NCBI GenBank assembly: GCA_020736575.1
Contig: JAGPYM010000033.1
Location: forward strand, 186,001-250,000
DNA length: 64,000 nucleotides
Direction: 5' to 3'
Origin: Thelonectria olida
Taxonomy: Eukaryota > Ascomycota > Sordariomycetes > Hypocreales > Nectriaceae
In this document: positions 42,859 through 55,199 of the stretch, one piece after another
Numbering within the stretch: position 1 is the first letter of the stretch
How the letters are laid out: the number at the start of each line of letters is the position of its first letter
Notes under the pieces: generated by a model
The model's input: only the letters and a program-made list of their open reading frames with translations
Told to the model about the DNA's origin: nothing
The model's database searches: none
Made by a program: the position numbers and the translations under genes

Positions 42859-45669
42859 TTACCCCGTTCTACTGCCTCCCGTAGAAGAAGAAACCACAAT
42901 GCGAGGCCTGAATCCATTTTGCCCTTCGTGACTTGATTCAACGAATTCATATCGCAAACTTAAGTCATACACTCTCCGATTTCGCTCCCTTGTGCTTAAT
43001 TCTGACAATGAGTGTAGGTGAGCCATAAGGTCAGGCGAGTTATTCAGCGTGTGGAGAATGAACTTGATTGGATTCTTTTGTACTCTCTTCGTAGAAATGA
43101 ACCGACTGTGCGGTTCAAGGAGGAGAACGGCAATCATGGCGAGAAGAACAATCACCATAAAGCTAATAAGCCCGACAGACACCCATGTAGAAGCCACGTA
43201 CGCGTCCCATGTGGTTGTGCGATCGAAGGGGACGTTAGCTAGCACCAGGGGGAGGAAGTCGCTGAGGATAGTACTAAAAGAGATTCCGACGGCCAGATAT
43301 CGTAGGGATGCAACGCTGGATACAAAGTGGGTGTACGAGGCTGATGCGTACGGAAGGGCGATTGATTTGGACGAAATGCTAGGCCCCTTGGCCATTGCAA
43401 GATAGGGCGCAAGTAGTAAGTATTCTGCCAGTTGTTAGTCCACCTGGTATGTCAAATGGAGATTTCACAGAAAAGACGTACTTGTGAAGATAGCAACCCA
43501 GAGAAAGTTGATTATCACACCAACAGCAGAAAACAAAAACCTGGGCCCAAATGATTGGCTGCTTAGAAACCGTCCCAAAGGTTGATTGTCTGGAGTCAGC
43601 CTGTAGTAGATAATGACCACGGCAAGGACTATCAGACCGACTGCGAATAGTCCCAACGTGAGCGCAATTCTAATGGGAATCTGGTGATTGAGATGATGGC
43701 GGATCTCTTCCTGTTCGTGTCTCACCCGAGCGAGCTTCTCAGCTGCAATACTAGTTGAAGTAGTTGCGACCAGAATGCCGAAATCCTCTTGATGGGTGGC
43801 ATCATCTCTGTGATGGCCGTAGTGGAGGTTTATCTGGGAGAAATGTCTCCCTTCCCTCTTCCACCAGTGCCACCAACTAGCCACGTTGGCATAGGATGCG
43901 AATAACGCCAACAGTTCGGTGGAATGAGACAGGCTCGCAACCCCCAGAATGCTTCTTGGGTCTGATCGGAGCCCAGTTGACCAGCGGTTTAGAACTACCA
44001 TCATACCCAGAGCAAGAACAATATTCAACACTAGGAGTGCTTCAAGGATTCGCACAATAAGTTTTGAGATCGTCACCACTGGTGTGCATCCCTCGTTGGT
44101 AAATTTGTCACAACTTCCTTCGAGATCAACCTTCCAACCCTCTGCGGCAAGTGGTGCCACGGCAGCGGTGGTATAGGCCATCACCCAGCAGATTGCCGGG
44201 AGGGGAACCAAAAGGGAGCCCATGCCTTCGTATTGTCGAAGGAATGACGACATGCGAGTTCCCCCGGGCCTGGCCAACTGACGAAAAGGCTCCAGTGAGG
44301 ATGCGTGGATGGCTAGAATCTTCCACGGGATAGCAAAGACGGCGGCTGCAAGAGGTGGAACGATGGTGCCGACAACATACCCACCTTTGACCCCTGACTC
44401 TGCGTCGTCGAGAAAGCTCCCGGGAGGTGGAGCAGTTGGTGGTTGATAGCACGTTGGTAGTTCGACTATTTCGCCTTCGACTCGACACACAGTAGTAGGT
44501 TCATATCCGAACGAGTCGGCAGCGACAGTGACTTGTTCTGTGATGGGTGATCCGTGATTCCTGTTCCAGCTTAGCATTAGAGAAATCGTCGAATGATATC
44601 AAGGGACTCGGTGCAAATGCAGACAACCAGGGGGGAACCTACTCCGTGGTGACGTCGGAGAGACTGTAATGACCCTCAACGTCGCATGTTACCTCGAATT
44701 GGTCCATCGAGTTCGACTGAGAACGTTTCATGGTGACTTCGGAGATATAAACTTTCGTCAGACTTCGAGACGTCAGGGTGGTAGACTCGGAAGATTTTGA
44801 TATGGCGCTGCTTGTGGGGAGCACATGGCATGAAATCTCCACGAGAACAATGGCTGTGATCATGAAGCTAATGAGGACGGCGATCACCCGCCGGGTGAGA
44901 ATCCCCGGTCTGAAACAGTTGTCCCGAACTGTTGGAGTCGACGCTTGTTGCTTCGATTGCAGCACTATACACGCTACAAGTACTCCAACGAGCGTTAAAG
45001 ATACTGGCAAGAAAGCAAGGGCTAGTCCCACCTGATCCCGAGTCTGGAGAGCCGGCAACACCGGGTGGTCGGGGATTGGAACATAAGACGCAAGGGTCAG
45101 GCCGGGCGTTAAAGGGTGTGTCTCGAGAATAGAAAGGTCTGATGATGCCCATCGGATCTGGATGGCAGGTCGCGACATGAGAAGCTCGATGGAGAAGCCC
45201 CCCGCTTCATACGAAAGGATAGACGTTGAGACACAAGCACCTTCACCGCAACCACTGCCCTCTGCCGAATTCAGCCCGCTATGGCGTCGCGATTAGATTG
45301 TGCAGGGAATTGATGCAAAACGATGAGTATTCCATCGACGCACCTTGGGCAGCAATACATTGCCGTTTCACCTGGTTCCTCAGGCGGTCCGCTGCCTCCA
45401 ACGACTGGTCGAGTGTAAGCGGCCGTCCATCCATCAGGACAAATTGCTGGCGAGTAGTAAACCCCCGTTAGCGGCTGACATGTTGTTTCGCTGCCAACAA
45501 GCCAGACACGCGTTGATGACGAACAATCCCGAGGAAACGTGAAGATTGTCTGTAAGGGACCATCAGGTTCCAGCCCAGAATGACGACGGTTGATGGGTCC
45601 TTTGGTGGTGGTAAGATCGGTCGTCAAAAATGCGTCGCCCATGGTGAAGAAGCGGGTAGGACAGCTCAT
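42859..45669 (-). CDS. DUF3433 family membrane protein
   Basis: Four exons join in frame: 45669-45344, 45254-44643, 44569-43482 and 43424-42859, with introns of 89, 73 and 57 bp, giving 863 residues. The N-terminal extracellular part has CPDGWTAAYT and CCPSGCGEGACVST, a pattern common in fungal surface membrane proteins. Several membrane segments follow (VGLALAFLPVSLTLVGVLVA, RVIAVLISFMITAIVLVEIS). The DUF3433 signature is WKILAIHASSLEPFRQLARP, and a second copy of the fold follows YLLLAPYLAMAKGPSISSKS. The function of the family is unknown; it is expected at the plasma membrane or cell surface. No defects are visible. Confidence 0.88.
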
Positions 45670-46246
45670 GCGGCGTCTCTAGAAATCGAACCTCGATAAA
45701 GATATCAGGAAAAGTGTTGAGAAAGGCATCGATGTGGTGCATAACCTTTGCCTCAATGCTTTCAAGTTTGCGTGTTGTGCAACCGTCAAATGGAAATTAC
45801 TGGGAGGTGTGATCGCTCTAGTTCTCGTTTCGTTCATCATCGGAAGAATGTTGCAACGGTGGAAACGAATAATCTGAATTTATGTGATTAATAGAGGTCA
45901 GCGGCTGCTGCTGCCTACCATCGGGTGATTGTGGCTTGAAGCTGAAAACGCTAAAGAATCATTCCGTGGACTCCTTTGTGCAATGGGATGCCTATCACGC
46001 CACCGTCGCCAACGGATTGGGCAAAATCAGTTGTGGCGCTGGCACTATCAAGGTATGCATGCACCTGAAGACCAATTGGCAACTCTCTCTCCTAGGATTA
46101 GAATTTCGGAACTTAGCTGTCGTATGAGAAGCACGATGCACAGTATAATGTCACAATTCACATGTTCTCTCTCTTTGGCCTTCTAGCAGCAGTGTTTGTG
46201 TATTAAAGGCTGGCATCCCAAAGCGGCGCTGGTGTATCGTTCCATA
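45670..46246. other. no gene seen
   Basis: 580 bp upstream of the DUF3433 gene; probably its promoter. Nothing else recognised. Confidence 0.45.
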
Positions 46247-47395
46247 TCATCCAAATACCCAAACCCATTCCGGATTAACGGTTCCTACCGGATCGTAAAA
46301 AAGGCTGTAATAGAAAAAGGCACCTAGGATAGTCAATAACCACATCGGGATTAGGAAGAGTTCGGCCCAATCCCAAGTTTCCGATCCGTGATTCCTACGA
46401 AACAGTAAAAAGAGCCCCCAAATTCCAGCCGTAAAAATAACAGACATCCCCAAAACCACTATCCAAAAATAGGCTATGATTTCCAAAAAGATATGGCCGG
46501 GACTATCAAGAGCCATCATTGAGACGATGCTTTGGAGGGAGTGAAACGTGACGGCAAGGAATGCACCAACCCAGAAAAAGATTGGGGCATTTCGAATCCC
46601 TTGGCCAGTCATTGAATCGAATAACGAGCCGGACGACACCCCGAAGCCAGCGCCGGCGAAGGCGAACAACATCAACCAACCCAAAGCTGTCGCTAACAAG
46701 TGCTGGGAGAAGATCATTGACCGGATGCGGCACAAGTTGTAAAAGACGAGGGAGGCATGGCAAGCAATGGAAACCAGCATTACCTTCTGGCAGACACTCC
46801 ACAAGACAGTGTCATACACTCTGGGGGGTCCGACAGACTGGAGTGGACGATATCGAGTCATTATGGTGGCTGAGAGATATTGGATCTCACCGACGACAAT
46901 AGACAGGAAATACATCAGTGCCCAAGTTTTTGTCCACGGAATTCCCTTCATAGCAACTAACTTGATCGTCTGGCATGGGATCCCACTCAGGCAAAGCAGC
47001 GTCCAACGCATGATGGTTCCATTTTCGGCTTTCGTTTGACGGAGGTCGAGCTCGCTATTGTCATCTGACTCTCGCACCTCCACGGTACTCTGTGGCAACA
47101 TTACCGTGTGCTCATTGCGAAAACGGAACTGTACATGCGACGTTAGAATGTCCAGGTCTAGCGAGCCGTCGCGAAGAAATTCCATGAAGACGTCGGCAAC
47201 GAGTAAACCGATCCATTGAACCGAATCAGCGATACAGAGAATGGGAGAGCATCGTAACCAGAAGCTGTATTTTGTTGGAAGGTCAAGGACGCGACCACAT
47301 GGCTGGAGCATGGCCCCTATGGCGAGCGGAACCAACGCCCAGAAGGCCGTCTGCCACTTCACCACTTCCTCAGTCTCTGTGAAACTTAGCCGCAT
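46247..47395 (-). CDS. polytopic membrane protein, unknown function
   Basis: The single frame has 382 residues and about eight hydrophobic segments (for example WALVPLAIGAMLQPCG, TWALMYFLSIVVGEIQYLSA, ATALGWLMLFAFAGAGFGV, IIAYFWIVVLGMSVIFTAGI, PMWLLTILGAFFYYSLFYDP). A soluble loop lies near residues 85-130. I do not recognise the family; the layout resembles uncharacterised fungal integral membrane proteins. The ATG at 47395 gives a first helix at about residue 15. An upstream exon around 47440-47560 (MGESPKLEGVFIPEQ) is possible but no clean intron was found. Confidence 0.7.
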   Translation of the reverse strand: MRLSFTETEEVVKWQTAFWALVPLAIGAMLQPCGRVLDLPTKYSFWLRCSPILCIADSVQWIGLLVADVFMEFLRDGSLDLDILTSHVQFRFRNEHTVMLPQSTVEVRESDDNSELDLRQTKAENGTIMRWTLLCLSGIPCQTIKLVAMKGIPWTKTWALMYFLSIVVGEIQYLSATIMTRYRPLQSVGPPRVYDTVLWSVCQKVMLVSIACHASLVFYNLCRIRSMIFSQHLLATALGWLMLFAFAGAGFGVSSGSLFDSMTGQGIRNAPIFFWVGAFLAVTFHSLQSIVSMMALDSPGHIFLEIIAYFWIVVLGMSVIFTAGIWGLFLLFRRNHGSETWDWAELFLIPMWLLTILGAFFYYSLFYDPVGTVNPEWVWVFG

Positions 47396-48007
47396 TCTGC
47401 ATCCTGTTCTGGGATGAACACACCTTCAAGTTTTGGTGATTCTCCCATGTTAACAATCGGGAAGGCTTGCAATGTCTTACACGAGGCTGGCTGGCACAAG
47501 TTCCGGCTGTCGGTGTCAATGATGAGTGAATTCGTGAAGCGCCAGAGTAAATATACAGGATGGATCAAATCGACGTTTTTTCACCTGGGGAAACTTAATG
47601 CTTTTAATCTACTGTGACTTGTAAGTCCGTCATGCCCCTGACTAGGATTAATATCACCGAATGTAAGCCTCAGGAAAATGGTTCATATTACGAAAAGTTG
47701 CAAAAAGCAAGGTTCCTAGAGGATAGGTAATACCGTAACTTGAGGATCATGGAGTAGAGCTATTAGGCATGACTAAGTAATCAACTGAGATATAGGTATC
47801 ATAAACCATGAGATTGACCACTTCTTCTCGGAAAGTATTCAACAGCTTTTCTATATCATGATGATGCCACTCATTCTACTGTCTTGAGGACCATGAGATG
47901 CAGGTGAAATGGAAGAACGAGGAAGCTAGCTTTATTCTGATGAACCCCTCCTAGCGTGCACGGACTTGACTTGTACACCAGGGGACTAGCCTAACCTGCC
48001 CTTTCAA
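47396..48007. other. no gene seen
   Basis: 610 bp without a supported gene apart from the possible upstream exon of the membrane protein. Confidence 0.45.
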
Positions 48008-48367
48008 CTAATTGCCATGGCCTCTACCACGGCCTCGATCTCCGCCTCTGCCCCTGCCCCCGCCTCTGCCCCCGCCTCTGCCGCGCTTGCCACCGCCTCT
48101 GCCGCCTCTGCCCCCGCCGTTGTATCGTTTCTTCTCCTCCTCCTTATTATCACCATTCTCGTAATCACGCTTCTTCTTGTCCCCACGATCACCAGAGTAG
48201 TAACTAGGATCCCTCTTAGTTGGATCGTAGTCAGGGTAGACTCCTCTGGAAGGATTGTAGTCCTGGCGCTTGGCCGGAGCCTTATACGAGTCAGAATTAG
48301 ACTCAGCGGTCGGGGCCGCGATGATAGCTGACACGGCAGTAAGGAGGGCGGCGACAGATAGCTTCAT
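48008..48367 (-). CDS. secreted Kex2-processed repeat peptide precursor
   Basis: The ATG at 48367 gives 119 residues with a clear signal peptide (MKLSVAALLTAVSAIIAAPT). The frame is open 20 codons further but that extension would bury the signal. Dibasic Kex2-type sites occur at residues 33-34, 51-52, 66-67 and 80-81. They would release short Tyr/Asp-rich peptides beginning QDYNPS, DPSYYSGD, DYENGDN and YNGGG. The C-terminus is a glycine-arginine (RGG) tail. Repeated Kex2-cut peptides are seen in fungal pheromone, RiPP and repellent-like precursors. The peptides are not identical, and no UstY-like or other modifying enzyme is next to it, so its role is open. Confidence 0.65.
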   Translation of the reverse strand: MKLSVAALLTAVSAIIAAPTAESNSDSYKAPAKRQDYNPSRGVYPDYDPTKRDPSYYSGDRGDKKKRDYENGDNKEEEKKRYNGGGRGGRGGGKRGRGGGRGGGRGRGGDRGRGRGHGN

Positions 48368-48689
48368 GTCGGCGAGTTGCTTGTGCAAGTATAGTATTGC
48401 AACGGATAGGTGAGTTAGCTTGTGCAAAGTGGGATTTTGAGAGAAATAATAAGTAGAGGGGGAGAACGAGAGAGACTGCTGATCCGGGGCTGCTAGAGCT
48501 AATATCTTAAGATATTTCTCGTCTGGAACCGAGGCAAGATCCTCTTTTCCATATTTCTATGTTGCCCGAGAGGTGGCGCTCGCCTTGTCTTCCCCATATG
48601 TTTTATCATCCTGACGTCAATCCGGACACTCGGGCATGACAAGCGTACCTCAAGCCGATGCCGGGCTGCCGTAAGAGTCTCCCACGCGA

Positions 48690-50070
48690 CGCCACTTATT
48701 CATCTATGATAAGACCGACAGGTTCGTGCACAAAATCGCAAACAATCCCTCGCTAGGCCACTCCCCAGCGCGCATATGGGCCAGCTTTGGCCGGTATACT
48801 TACAGCGGCTTTGCATCGCAAATCTTTGGCATGGAGGTGAGTCCTACAAGTGACGAGCACAGCGCATACCGGTCATAACTAATCATGACTAAACTGCCAG
48901 GTTCCCGAGAGCGAGGACCCAGTTATCGAATACATTCACGGTGCGTCCGCCCTAAAACAGCCCCGATTCTCGTGTTCAAAGAAAGGACTAACACATTGTA
49001 GAGACGGCCAAAGCACAGATCCCAGGTACTTAGCTTCATAGCCTTGGACTCTTTCTCCATCCTGAGACTGACAAACGTAGCAACTCTGCCAGGGATGTTT
49101 ATAGTTGATACGATAACCGCACTGGACCATTTGCCTCTGTTTCTGAAGCCATGGGAGCGAGACGTACGGGGTCGATTCCAGACAGACTTGGAGTGGTGCA
49201 TAGAGAAGCTGGATGCAAGTGCCAGGTTACAGTTCACAAAATTCAAAGACTAACCGCTACCCTTGGCGCTCTCAAGAAACAGAAGCCCCTCGAGGACTCA
49301 ATATTTCGCACGGGTTTTCTTCGCATGGTTCTCAACGACCAGAAGCATATGGGCTTCCAGACAGTGGAAGAGGCCGCCTTTATGTGTTTACACATTCTAG
49401 TCGGGGCAGCAGATACAATATGACGCCCTAAATCTACAGCGGCAAGCTGGTGCTAATATAACAGCGCATAGAGCCAAATGTCTGCCTGGTCCCTTCTGGA
49501 AGCTACAATGATGTTTCCAGACGTACAGAAGAAAGCCCAGTTATAGATTGGTGCAAGCCTATTAAACCAATTCCTGGTATGCCAGAGCTAACTGCCGCAA
49601 ACAGACCGCGTCGTCAAAGATCGCCTCCCGTATTCTCCGATGTCGAAATGATACCATATGTAAGGTATTTAATGAAGGAGGTATGGCGTTGGAGGCCTCC
49701 AGTTTCGCTCGGCCTCCCTCACACAACCACGCCCGACCTCGAGTACGGAGGATATCGAATCCCGAAGGGGTCTAGCTTACACTTGAGCGCTTGGTACGTG
49801 AACCATGTATTCTATATCCGCAACTCCACAGAGCCAGACATGACCCCAGGGCCATTGACCACGATCCTCACCGTCATGAGGACTCAGAGAGATTCTGGCC
49901 AGAACGGTATATGCATGATAAGACAACAGTGAGGCTGCATTTCCCTAACCCCCACGTCCAGGCGGGGACTGGACCGCTAAGTCGTACGACAGGCAATGCA
50001 AAGCAGAAATTTCTCTGATGTATCTATGAGAGACCATTTTGCCTTTGGGTCAGGCCGTCGAATTTGTAAG
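48690..50070 (+). pseudogene. cytochrome P450 pseudogene
   Basis: Exon-like pieces with P450 features follow one another on the plus strand but in changing frames. They include RFVHKIANNPSLGHSPARIW (about 48720), SGFASQIFGME, LPGMFIVDTITALDHLPLFL (about 49085), QTVEEAAFMCLHILVGAADT (I-helix region, about 49360), MMFPDVQKKAQ (about 49510), the ExxR helix KEVWRWRPP (about 49675), YGGYRIPKGSSLHL, FWPERYMHDK and the haem motif FGSGRRIC (about 50047-50067). There are frameshifts near 49210, 49550 and 49830, and the N-terminus and C-terminus are missing. It was probably an oxidase of a secondary-metabolite pathway. Confidence 0.85.
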
Positions 50071-50289
50071 TACATCGTCGTCCAAGGCGGATTGGTGCTT
50101 CATTGCCAGACATACCTGTGCCTCAATTAACGCTACTGACAGTTTGTTCCTCTTGACGTGTCCAGGAGAGCCTCAGTTGAGAGTTTAGGGTATTTGCGTA
50201 GACTCTAGCATCAGCAGGCGATGCTGCGAGGGACGGACTCGTCATGTGGACAAGTATGATATACCCTGGGTTCTATTTAGAGGCCATTC

Positions 50290-50930
50290 GGACAGAATTC
50301 CCTAGGTACTGTTTGCAGGCGATTCTGGCAGAATCGGGGCGGGGCCGCCACTATAGGGTTGCGAGGTGACCTGTGAGCAAATTCGCGTTGGTCGACAGTC
50401 TCGAGCCATGCCGGATTAAAAGGTGGTGGCAGGCACCGCCGTGAGAAACCATGCCTAGGAATCGCGTATGGTGCGTGTAAGCAGCCCGGATAGCGTAATA
50501 GCCTCCTGTTGAGATGCCTCATCCCACCACTCGCTTGCTATCGATTGCTTCTTGGTCATCGATCCAGTCCAGCAAGCTTGACCACTGCCGGTCAGGGCTG
50601 AGGGGATCGTCAGCAAGGGCTGGCGAGTCTCCAGTCCCCGGAACTTCGGCGATAATCATCCCAGTCCTGCAGCGCTGTAGAACCCCGGTGAAGCAGGCCA
50701 GCTCTGGCAGCCAAGAGTCTAAACCCCCCATAGCCAGGACAACAGGTGCTGGATGCTACATAGATGCGCCGTCGGGTAATGATGCCCAGATAGGGATGTG
50801 TTTGCCCTCACGATGCAAAGCATGCTTATACGGTACCATTTCTTCATGGATAGGTATTCCTCGCAGCTGGAGACCCTTGAGACAGGCTTGCTTGGACATC
50901 TTCTAAGCATTGCGCTGATTATCACAGATC
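50290..50930 (-). pseudogene. FrsA/Ayg1-like alpha/beta hydrolase pseudogene
   Basis: Reading the minus strand, VMGGLDSWLPE, GMIIAEVPGTGDSPALADDP, SPDRQWSSLLDWIDDQEAID and SKRVV run in one frame. After a shift near 50510, [20 protein letters not shown] and [20 protein letters not shown] follow. GISTGG is the GxSxGG nucleophile elbow. Families with this arrangement cut polyketide side chains or related bonds in pigment and metabolite pathways. Both ends are missing and at least one frameshift is present, so it is dead. Confidence 0.75.
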
Positions 50931-51851
50931 AGCGCTGGGTATCGCGATAAAAACCATACCGTGCAAGCTCGTGGGTAGTATTCTGACGCCCTTTCGAGCT
51001 GTCCCGCCTGTTCAGCAGCAGAAGCTGTCTCGGACAGCTTGTGTGCCTGGGGTTCAAAAACCGAGGCGTAAGTCTCTCATTCATATGGTTCTTTGGCTCG
51101 AAGCTATGTTACATCCTTCATAAGAAATCCAAGCTTCGCCAAAAGGTTTGCAAACAATTTGACTCACCTGTGTCAACTGTTGGACGATGGGCTCGAAATC
51201 AGAGGCATCTATATAAAGGAAAAGATACGTCATGGTTTTAGCCTAGCATGAAGGAAAGTCAATACCAGGGCATGCTTGTAAGGGTCAAAGACGTACCAAA
51301 GGCACCCAGCGCGTTTCCCATAAACGTGCGAAGGACTCATGATGTAGATGCTTCTCATCCAGCTGGTCGTGGATGAAAAAATTTCCTCCTGGTGCTGTCA
51401 TATTAAGTTGTCGATCCAATTGTTGTTGGCTGCCGAGGGAGATCGCTACAGATCCTTGATAAAATCGATGCTGAGGTTGGATTTTAGTTCGGATCCCCCA
51501 GCGAGAGACCCCATGTCGAGAATGATGTCAGCATATTCAGAGCATAGAATCGCCCGAGGAGAAGCAGTCCGAAAGTTCGGCCCGAACCCCTAGACTAACA
51601 CCAAAGACGCAAGCCGAAGAACGTGTAGGAATAGTTATCTTTAGTGAGATTAATAGAGATTACGCTGAGGAAAAGCGACCAGATATGTTGATGCCCTGAG
51701 TAAATACTTCTTGCAGTGCGCCATTCGGTATAGTGTCCAGTCCGTTACTCTCTGTATGCCGAACGATTAGGGTTAGAAGACCGAATATTCGGACCGACAT
51801 GAAATGCCGAAAACCCCCATGCCGAATTCCCGAGGGTTCGCCTTTCCTTTG
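50931..51851. other. no convincing gene
   Basis: 920 bp. On the minus strand a frame near 51480-51590 (LCSEYADIILDMGSLAGGSE) looks coding-like and could be a piece of the broken hydrolase or another relic. It could not be assigned. Confidence 0.35.
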
Positions 51852-52184
51852 TCAAGTATCCCTTTCGGAGTAGTAAGTCTGTTCATCTCCCATCGATCCA
51901 AGGCGAGCCTTGCTCCTTTTTGATGTCGTTATAGACTTACCGCGCAGCCAAGGCAATATGGCTTTCAAGAGGAAGCCAGGACCATTATCCGCTAGGTATT
52001 CCTGAAAGAACGTCGGTTCGTGGAAGGGTAGATGGACGTTTATAACTCTCCTGAAGTATATGGCTCCTAAAGCCATACCCGTGGGGTGAGGCGGAAGATC
52101 AGAGTTTTCAATATGTCGGGAGTAAGAGGTCTGCAACGCCCGGGTTTCGTGTAGTCGACGGCGGATCTGGGCCTGTTGGAGCAT
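51852..52184 (-). pseudogene. possible fungal transcription factor fragment
   Basis: The 110-codon frame contains FRRVINVHLPFHEPTFFQEY and FLLKAILPW. This resembles the first helices of the Fungal_trans domain of Zn2Cys6 regulators (HxPTF..Y....LLLkAI). No zinc cluster or remaining domain is visible nearby, so it is a fragment if the assignment is right. Confidence 0.4.
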
Positions 52185-53301
52185 TAGTAACTACAGCTGC
52201 AGCCTCGTCGGTTTGGAAGCCCGTGAATTATCTATCCTATAAGTCTAACACGTATTCTGCCATATTTAACCGCCTGGATTAGGTTTAGGTCACGCCTGGG
52301 CCGCGATATTTAATCTATCCATAATTCCAAAACTCAAGACGGGAGTGTAAACAATTACTGAAAACCCGATGTCATACTTGGCAGCGTGGCTGTCCAAACC
52401 ATTAAAACGACGCCAGGTGGTCAAAAATTCAAGCTATTGCTGTCCCCCACCCCAGTTACGTCGGTCGTGTTGGCCTAGTTACAAGTGTGGCGTTGCACTA
52501 GCCGTAAATACAGTATTAGCAGGCTATTGTCCAACTCCGTACGGATATACAGGGCGTGGCTGCCTTTAGGCTGAAAAGATACAGAGATAAGGGCAATTGT
52601 TTTAATATTACGAAATGGAAAGGTTGAGAAAGCCTTACTTAGCCAGCTTGCGGCACATCATGCAAATACGCGCCGTTGGATGTCACAATCCACAGCTGCC
52701 TGATGACTTAATAACGTTAGAGCCGACCTAACGTCTTGGCAATTTATTATCCCCTCCTATTATTCCTTAGTAAATACGATTGAAGTTGACAATGTTAATA
52801 TTTAAGCTTTTTGGGCATTCTCGTTTAGTAAGCAGTACTGCTTACTCGTGCCAAAAACGGCTGAATGATATATCAAGTACAGCTATTGTTCTAGACCGAG
52901 AATAGCACAGCGCGGAGGCTGAGATACCTGCAAGAAGGCAACCAAGTCATGACCAGCTGGAAGGAAATGCAGCCTAAGGCCTTGTGACCGATTTCTAGCT
53001 GGCAGTTCTCTCTTCTGGACCGGTTCAACCCCATCATTGTCTTGCCGCATTTGGAGCGGCTGAGAGATAACACTAATAATCCTTGCAAGCCGCGCTGTAT
53101 GCTTCAAGCTATAGTGCTTTCCCCTCAGCATTTGTTAGTTATTATACCTTGGGCGTAAAGTTTCTGCTGGGACCTTGCAAGGATTGAGGATATAAGAGTT
53201 GAGGTGTTGCCAGGACTGAGAATGTTAACGACATATTGACTTGCAAGCTTATAACTATTAACACAAGTTCCCCTGCCAAGCATCAAACCACAGTCCCTAA
53301 A
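52185..53301. other. no gene seen
   Basis: 1.1 kb with scattered short frames and moderate AT content. Nothing supported. Confidence 0.45.
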
Positions 53302-54877
53302 ATGGCTTGCAGCAATTTCACATACGCTCCACTGCCACACTTCAATAACCCTACTCTTATTGATGTGATCGAAAAGCTCCGCCAGACCTGTCCTGACGAC
53401 TTAGTGGATGGTATCGGAATAAGAAGTGACATTGCCAAGGAAATCTTCCAAGGCGTGAACTCACTCTTCTCTACGAGTCTCGGCCGCTGGTCGCCCTATG
53501 CGGGGGCTATCATCGTCAGCCGGCTGATCGATTTTAAGCTGCCTTTGGTGCAGCTGATCTCCCAGCTTCCCCGTCCTCGTCTTGTTCTTGGCAGGTGGGG
53601 GGAAGCTTTTGCGATTCTCCATATGATCGTTGATCCCATTGACTCGATGAGCAGTTACCTCTTTACGTTGGCAACTTGCCAGGTTGTTCTCCGGAGGACG
53701 AAAGAAATAATGGCAAGCATCCACGGGATTTCTCCCTCGAAATTAGCCTATGAAATTAAAAGGTTCGGGAGGCGATGCAACCACATCGCTTTGGTGTACG
53801 TCTCATATGCTTCAAACGGTCAGCCAAAGCGACTTGAGAACTTAATAAGGTAATCTGTCATGCATTCCTATCAACAGCTAGTCTAACACTAAATTGTCGC
53901 AGTTACGAAGCAGCCCACCCGGAGGCCTTCGAAACTGCAGCGCTATCTCTTGCTGCGGACCGTGGTTCCAACTTCCTAGCGGTCGGAGTAGCCATCTTCG
54001 GCTTCTTGATGGCCGTCATAGTCAAGTATGTCTATATCGACGCCGAAACGTTCGATATGACCAATCCTCAGCACATCGACATTTGGAGTCTATCGTCGTC
54101 AATGACGATGATGCACATCATCCCGAACGTCCTCCTTGCTTCCATCATCAGCACGCAGCAGTCGCGGAACACGGCTTCGCGGTTCCTCCAAGGATTTGAA
54201 GAGCGCATTGGCCTTCGAGAGAGGGGAGCCGACTGGGCTCAGCTGGAGGCTGGCCAACAGATCGACCATGGGGCAATTCCTAACTGGCGACCAAATCGAC
54301 ACCACGCAAGTATGCCGTGTGGACTCCAGGCCATTCGCAGCCCCTGGAGATGGATTATCGACCTTGCATCATTCCTTATTGTTATGACTGGGTCGGCTGG
54401 TGCTATTGGGCTGGCTGCCGCGGTTCCCCCCGAAGGTTCAACTGCCGCACCGTTATCAAGTTGATTATGATGTCGGTCTACTTGGTGAAATATGCGGCGC
54501 AGCTGCTTGTAAATCAGCTACGTACGCTGTCCACCCGCCAGAAAATGTGGATCACAACAGCGATGGATATCATATCTGTCAGCCTATTTGCCTCCATCAT
54601 CTTTACTACCCAGAGCGGGATTCTAAACTGCCCCGGGTGCTACGAACAATGCCAGGATAACGGCGAGTGTGGTGTCTATCCGGCCTTGATTACCTGGAAT
54701 ATCGTACGAGAAAGGCTCCGTGTAATGTACCCGGGTATTCTATTTGGGTTCCTTGGGATGCAAATTCTTATCTGCGCTGCGCTTCTGGTCGTTGTCTGGG
54801 AGGCTAGGAAAGTATATTTACAGGACGATGAGGCTTTTGGGGAAGATAATAGGAACAGGGGAAACAGGGACCTTTAG
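53302..54877 (+). CDS. membrane protein, one frameshift at a C6 run
   Basis: Exon 1 is 53302-53849 and exon 2 starts at 53903 (53-bp intron), joining ENLIS to YEAAHPEAFE. Membrane segments include NFLAVGVAIFGFLMAVIVKY, MTMMHIIPNVLLASIIS, WIIDLASFLIVMTGSAGAIG, IKLIMMSVYLVKYAAQLLV, SVSLFASIIFTT and GILFGFLGMQILICAALLVV. A cysteine cluster (LNCPGCYEQCQDNGECG) lies between the last two. The frame breaks at six C at 54426-54431; one extra base would continue it to the TAG at 54875. The product would be about 507 residues. This may be a real mutation or a base-calling error. The family is unknown. Confidence 0.65.
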
Positions 54878-54899
54878 AAGTCGGAGCAGGTGTAATAGG

Positions 54900-55190
54900 C
54901 GCCTTTACACTTTTTAATTGAAGGGATAAGTGCAAGACTTGAAATAATAACAGGTACATTCTAATTTAAAACTTGTTATAGCTTATATACTATTTTTAAA
55001 AAAGGTTAAAATTTTAAATATATAATAGAAGTTAATATAAGCTAAACTTTAGTTTTATAAATATAATAATAAATTTTTTAATAATATTTATAATTAGTTT
55101 TAATTTTATAATTAGTAATTTTTATTATTATATTAACTCTTTTATATATTTTTCTATTTAATTATATAACTTATTTCTGTTAGTTTAATT
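54900..55190. repeat. AT-only repeat relic
   Basis: Contains TATAATAGAAGTTAATATAA and following bases that match the repeat family at 29.05 and 42.6 kb, and a stretch nearly the same as 60535-60610. It forms the left edge of the copia relic. Confidence 0.6.
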
Positions 55191-55199
55191 AGTTCGGAA

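Noticed and set aside
48017..48331. Plus-strand Ala/Ser/Pro-rich ORF
   Set aside because: It is the antisense of the glycine-arginine tail and signal peptide of the Kex2-type precursor; the minus strand gives the sensible protein.
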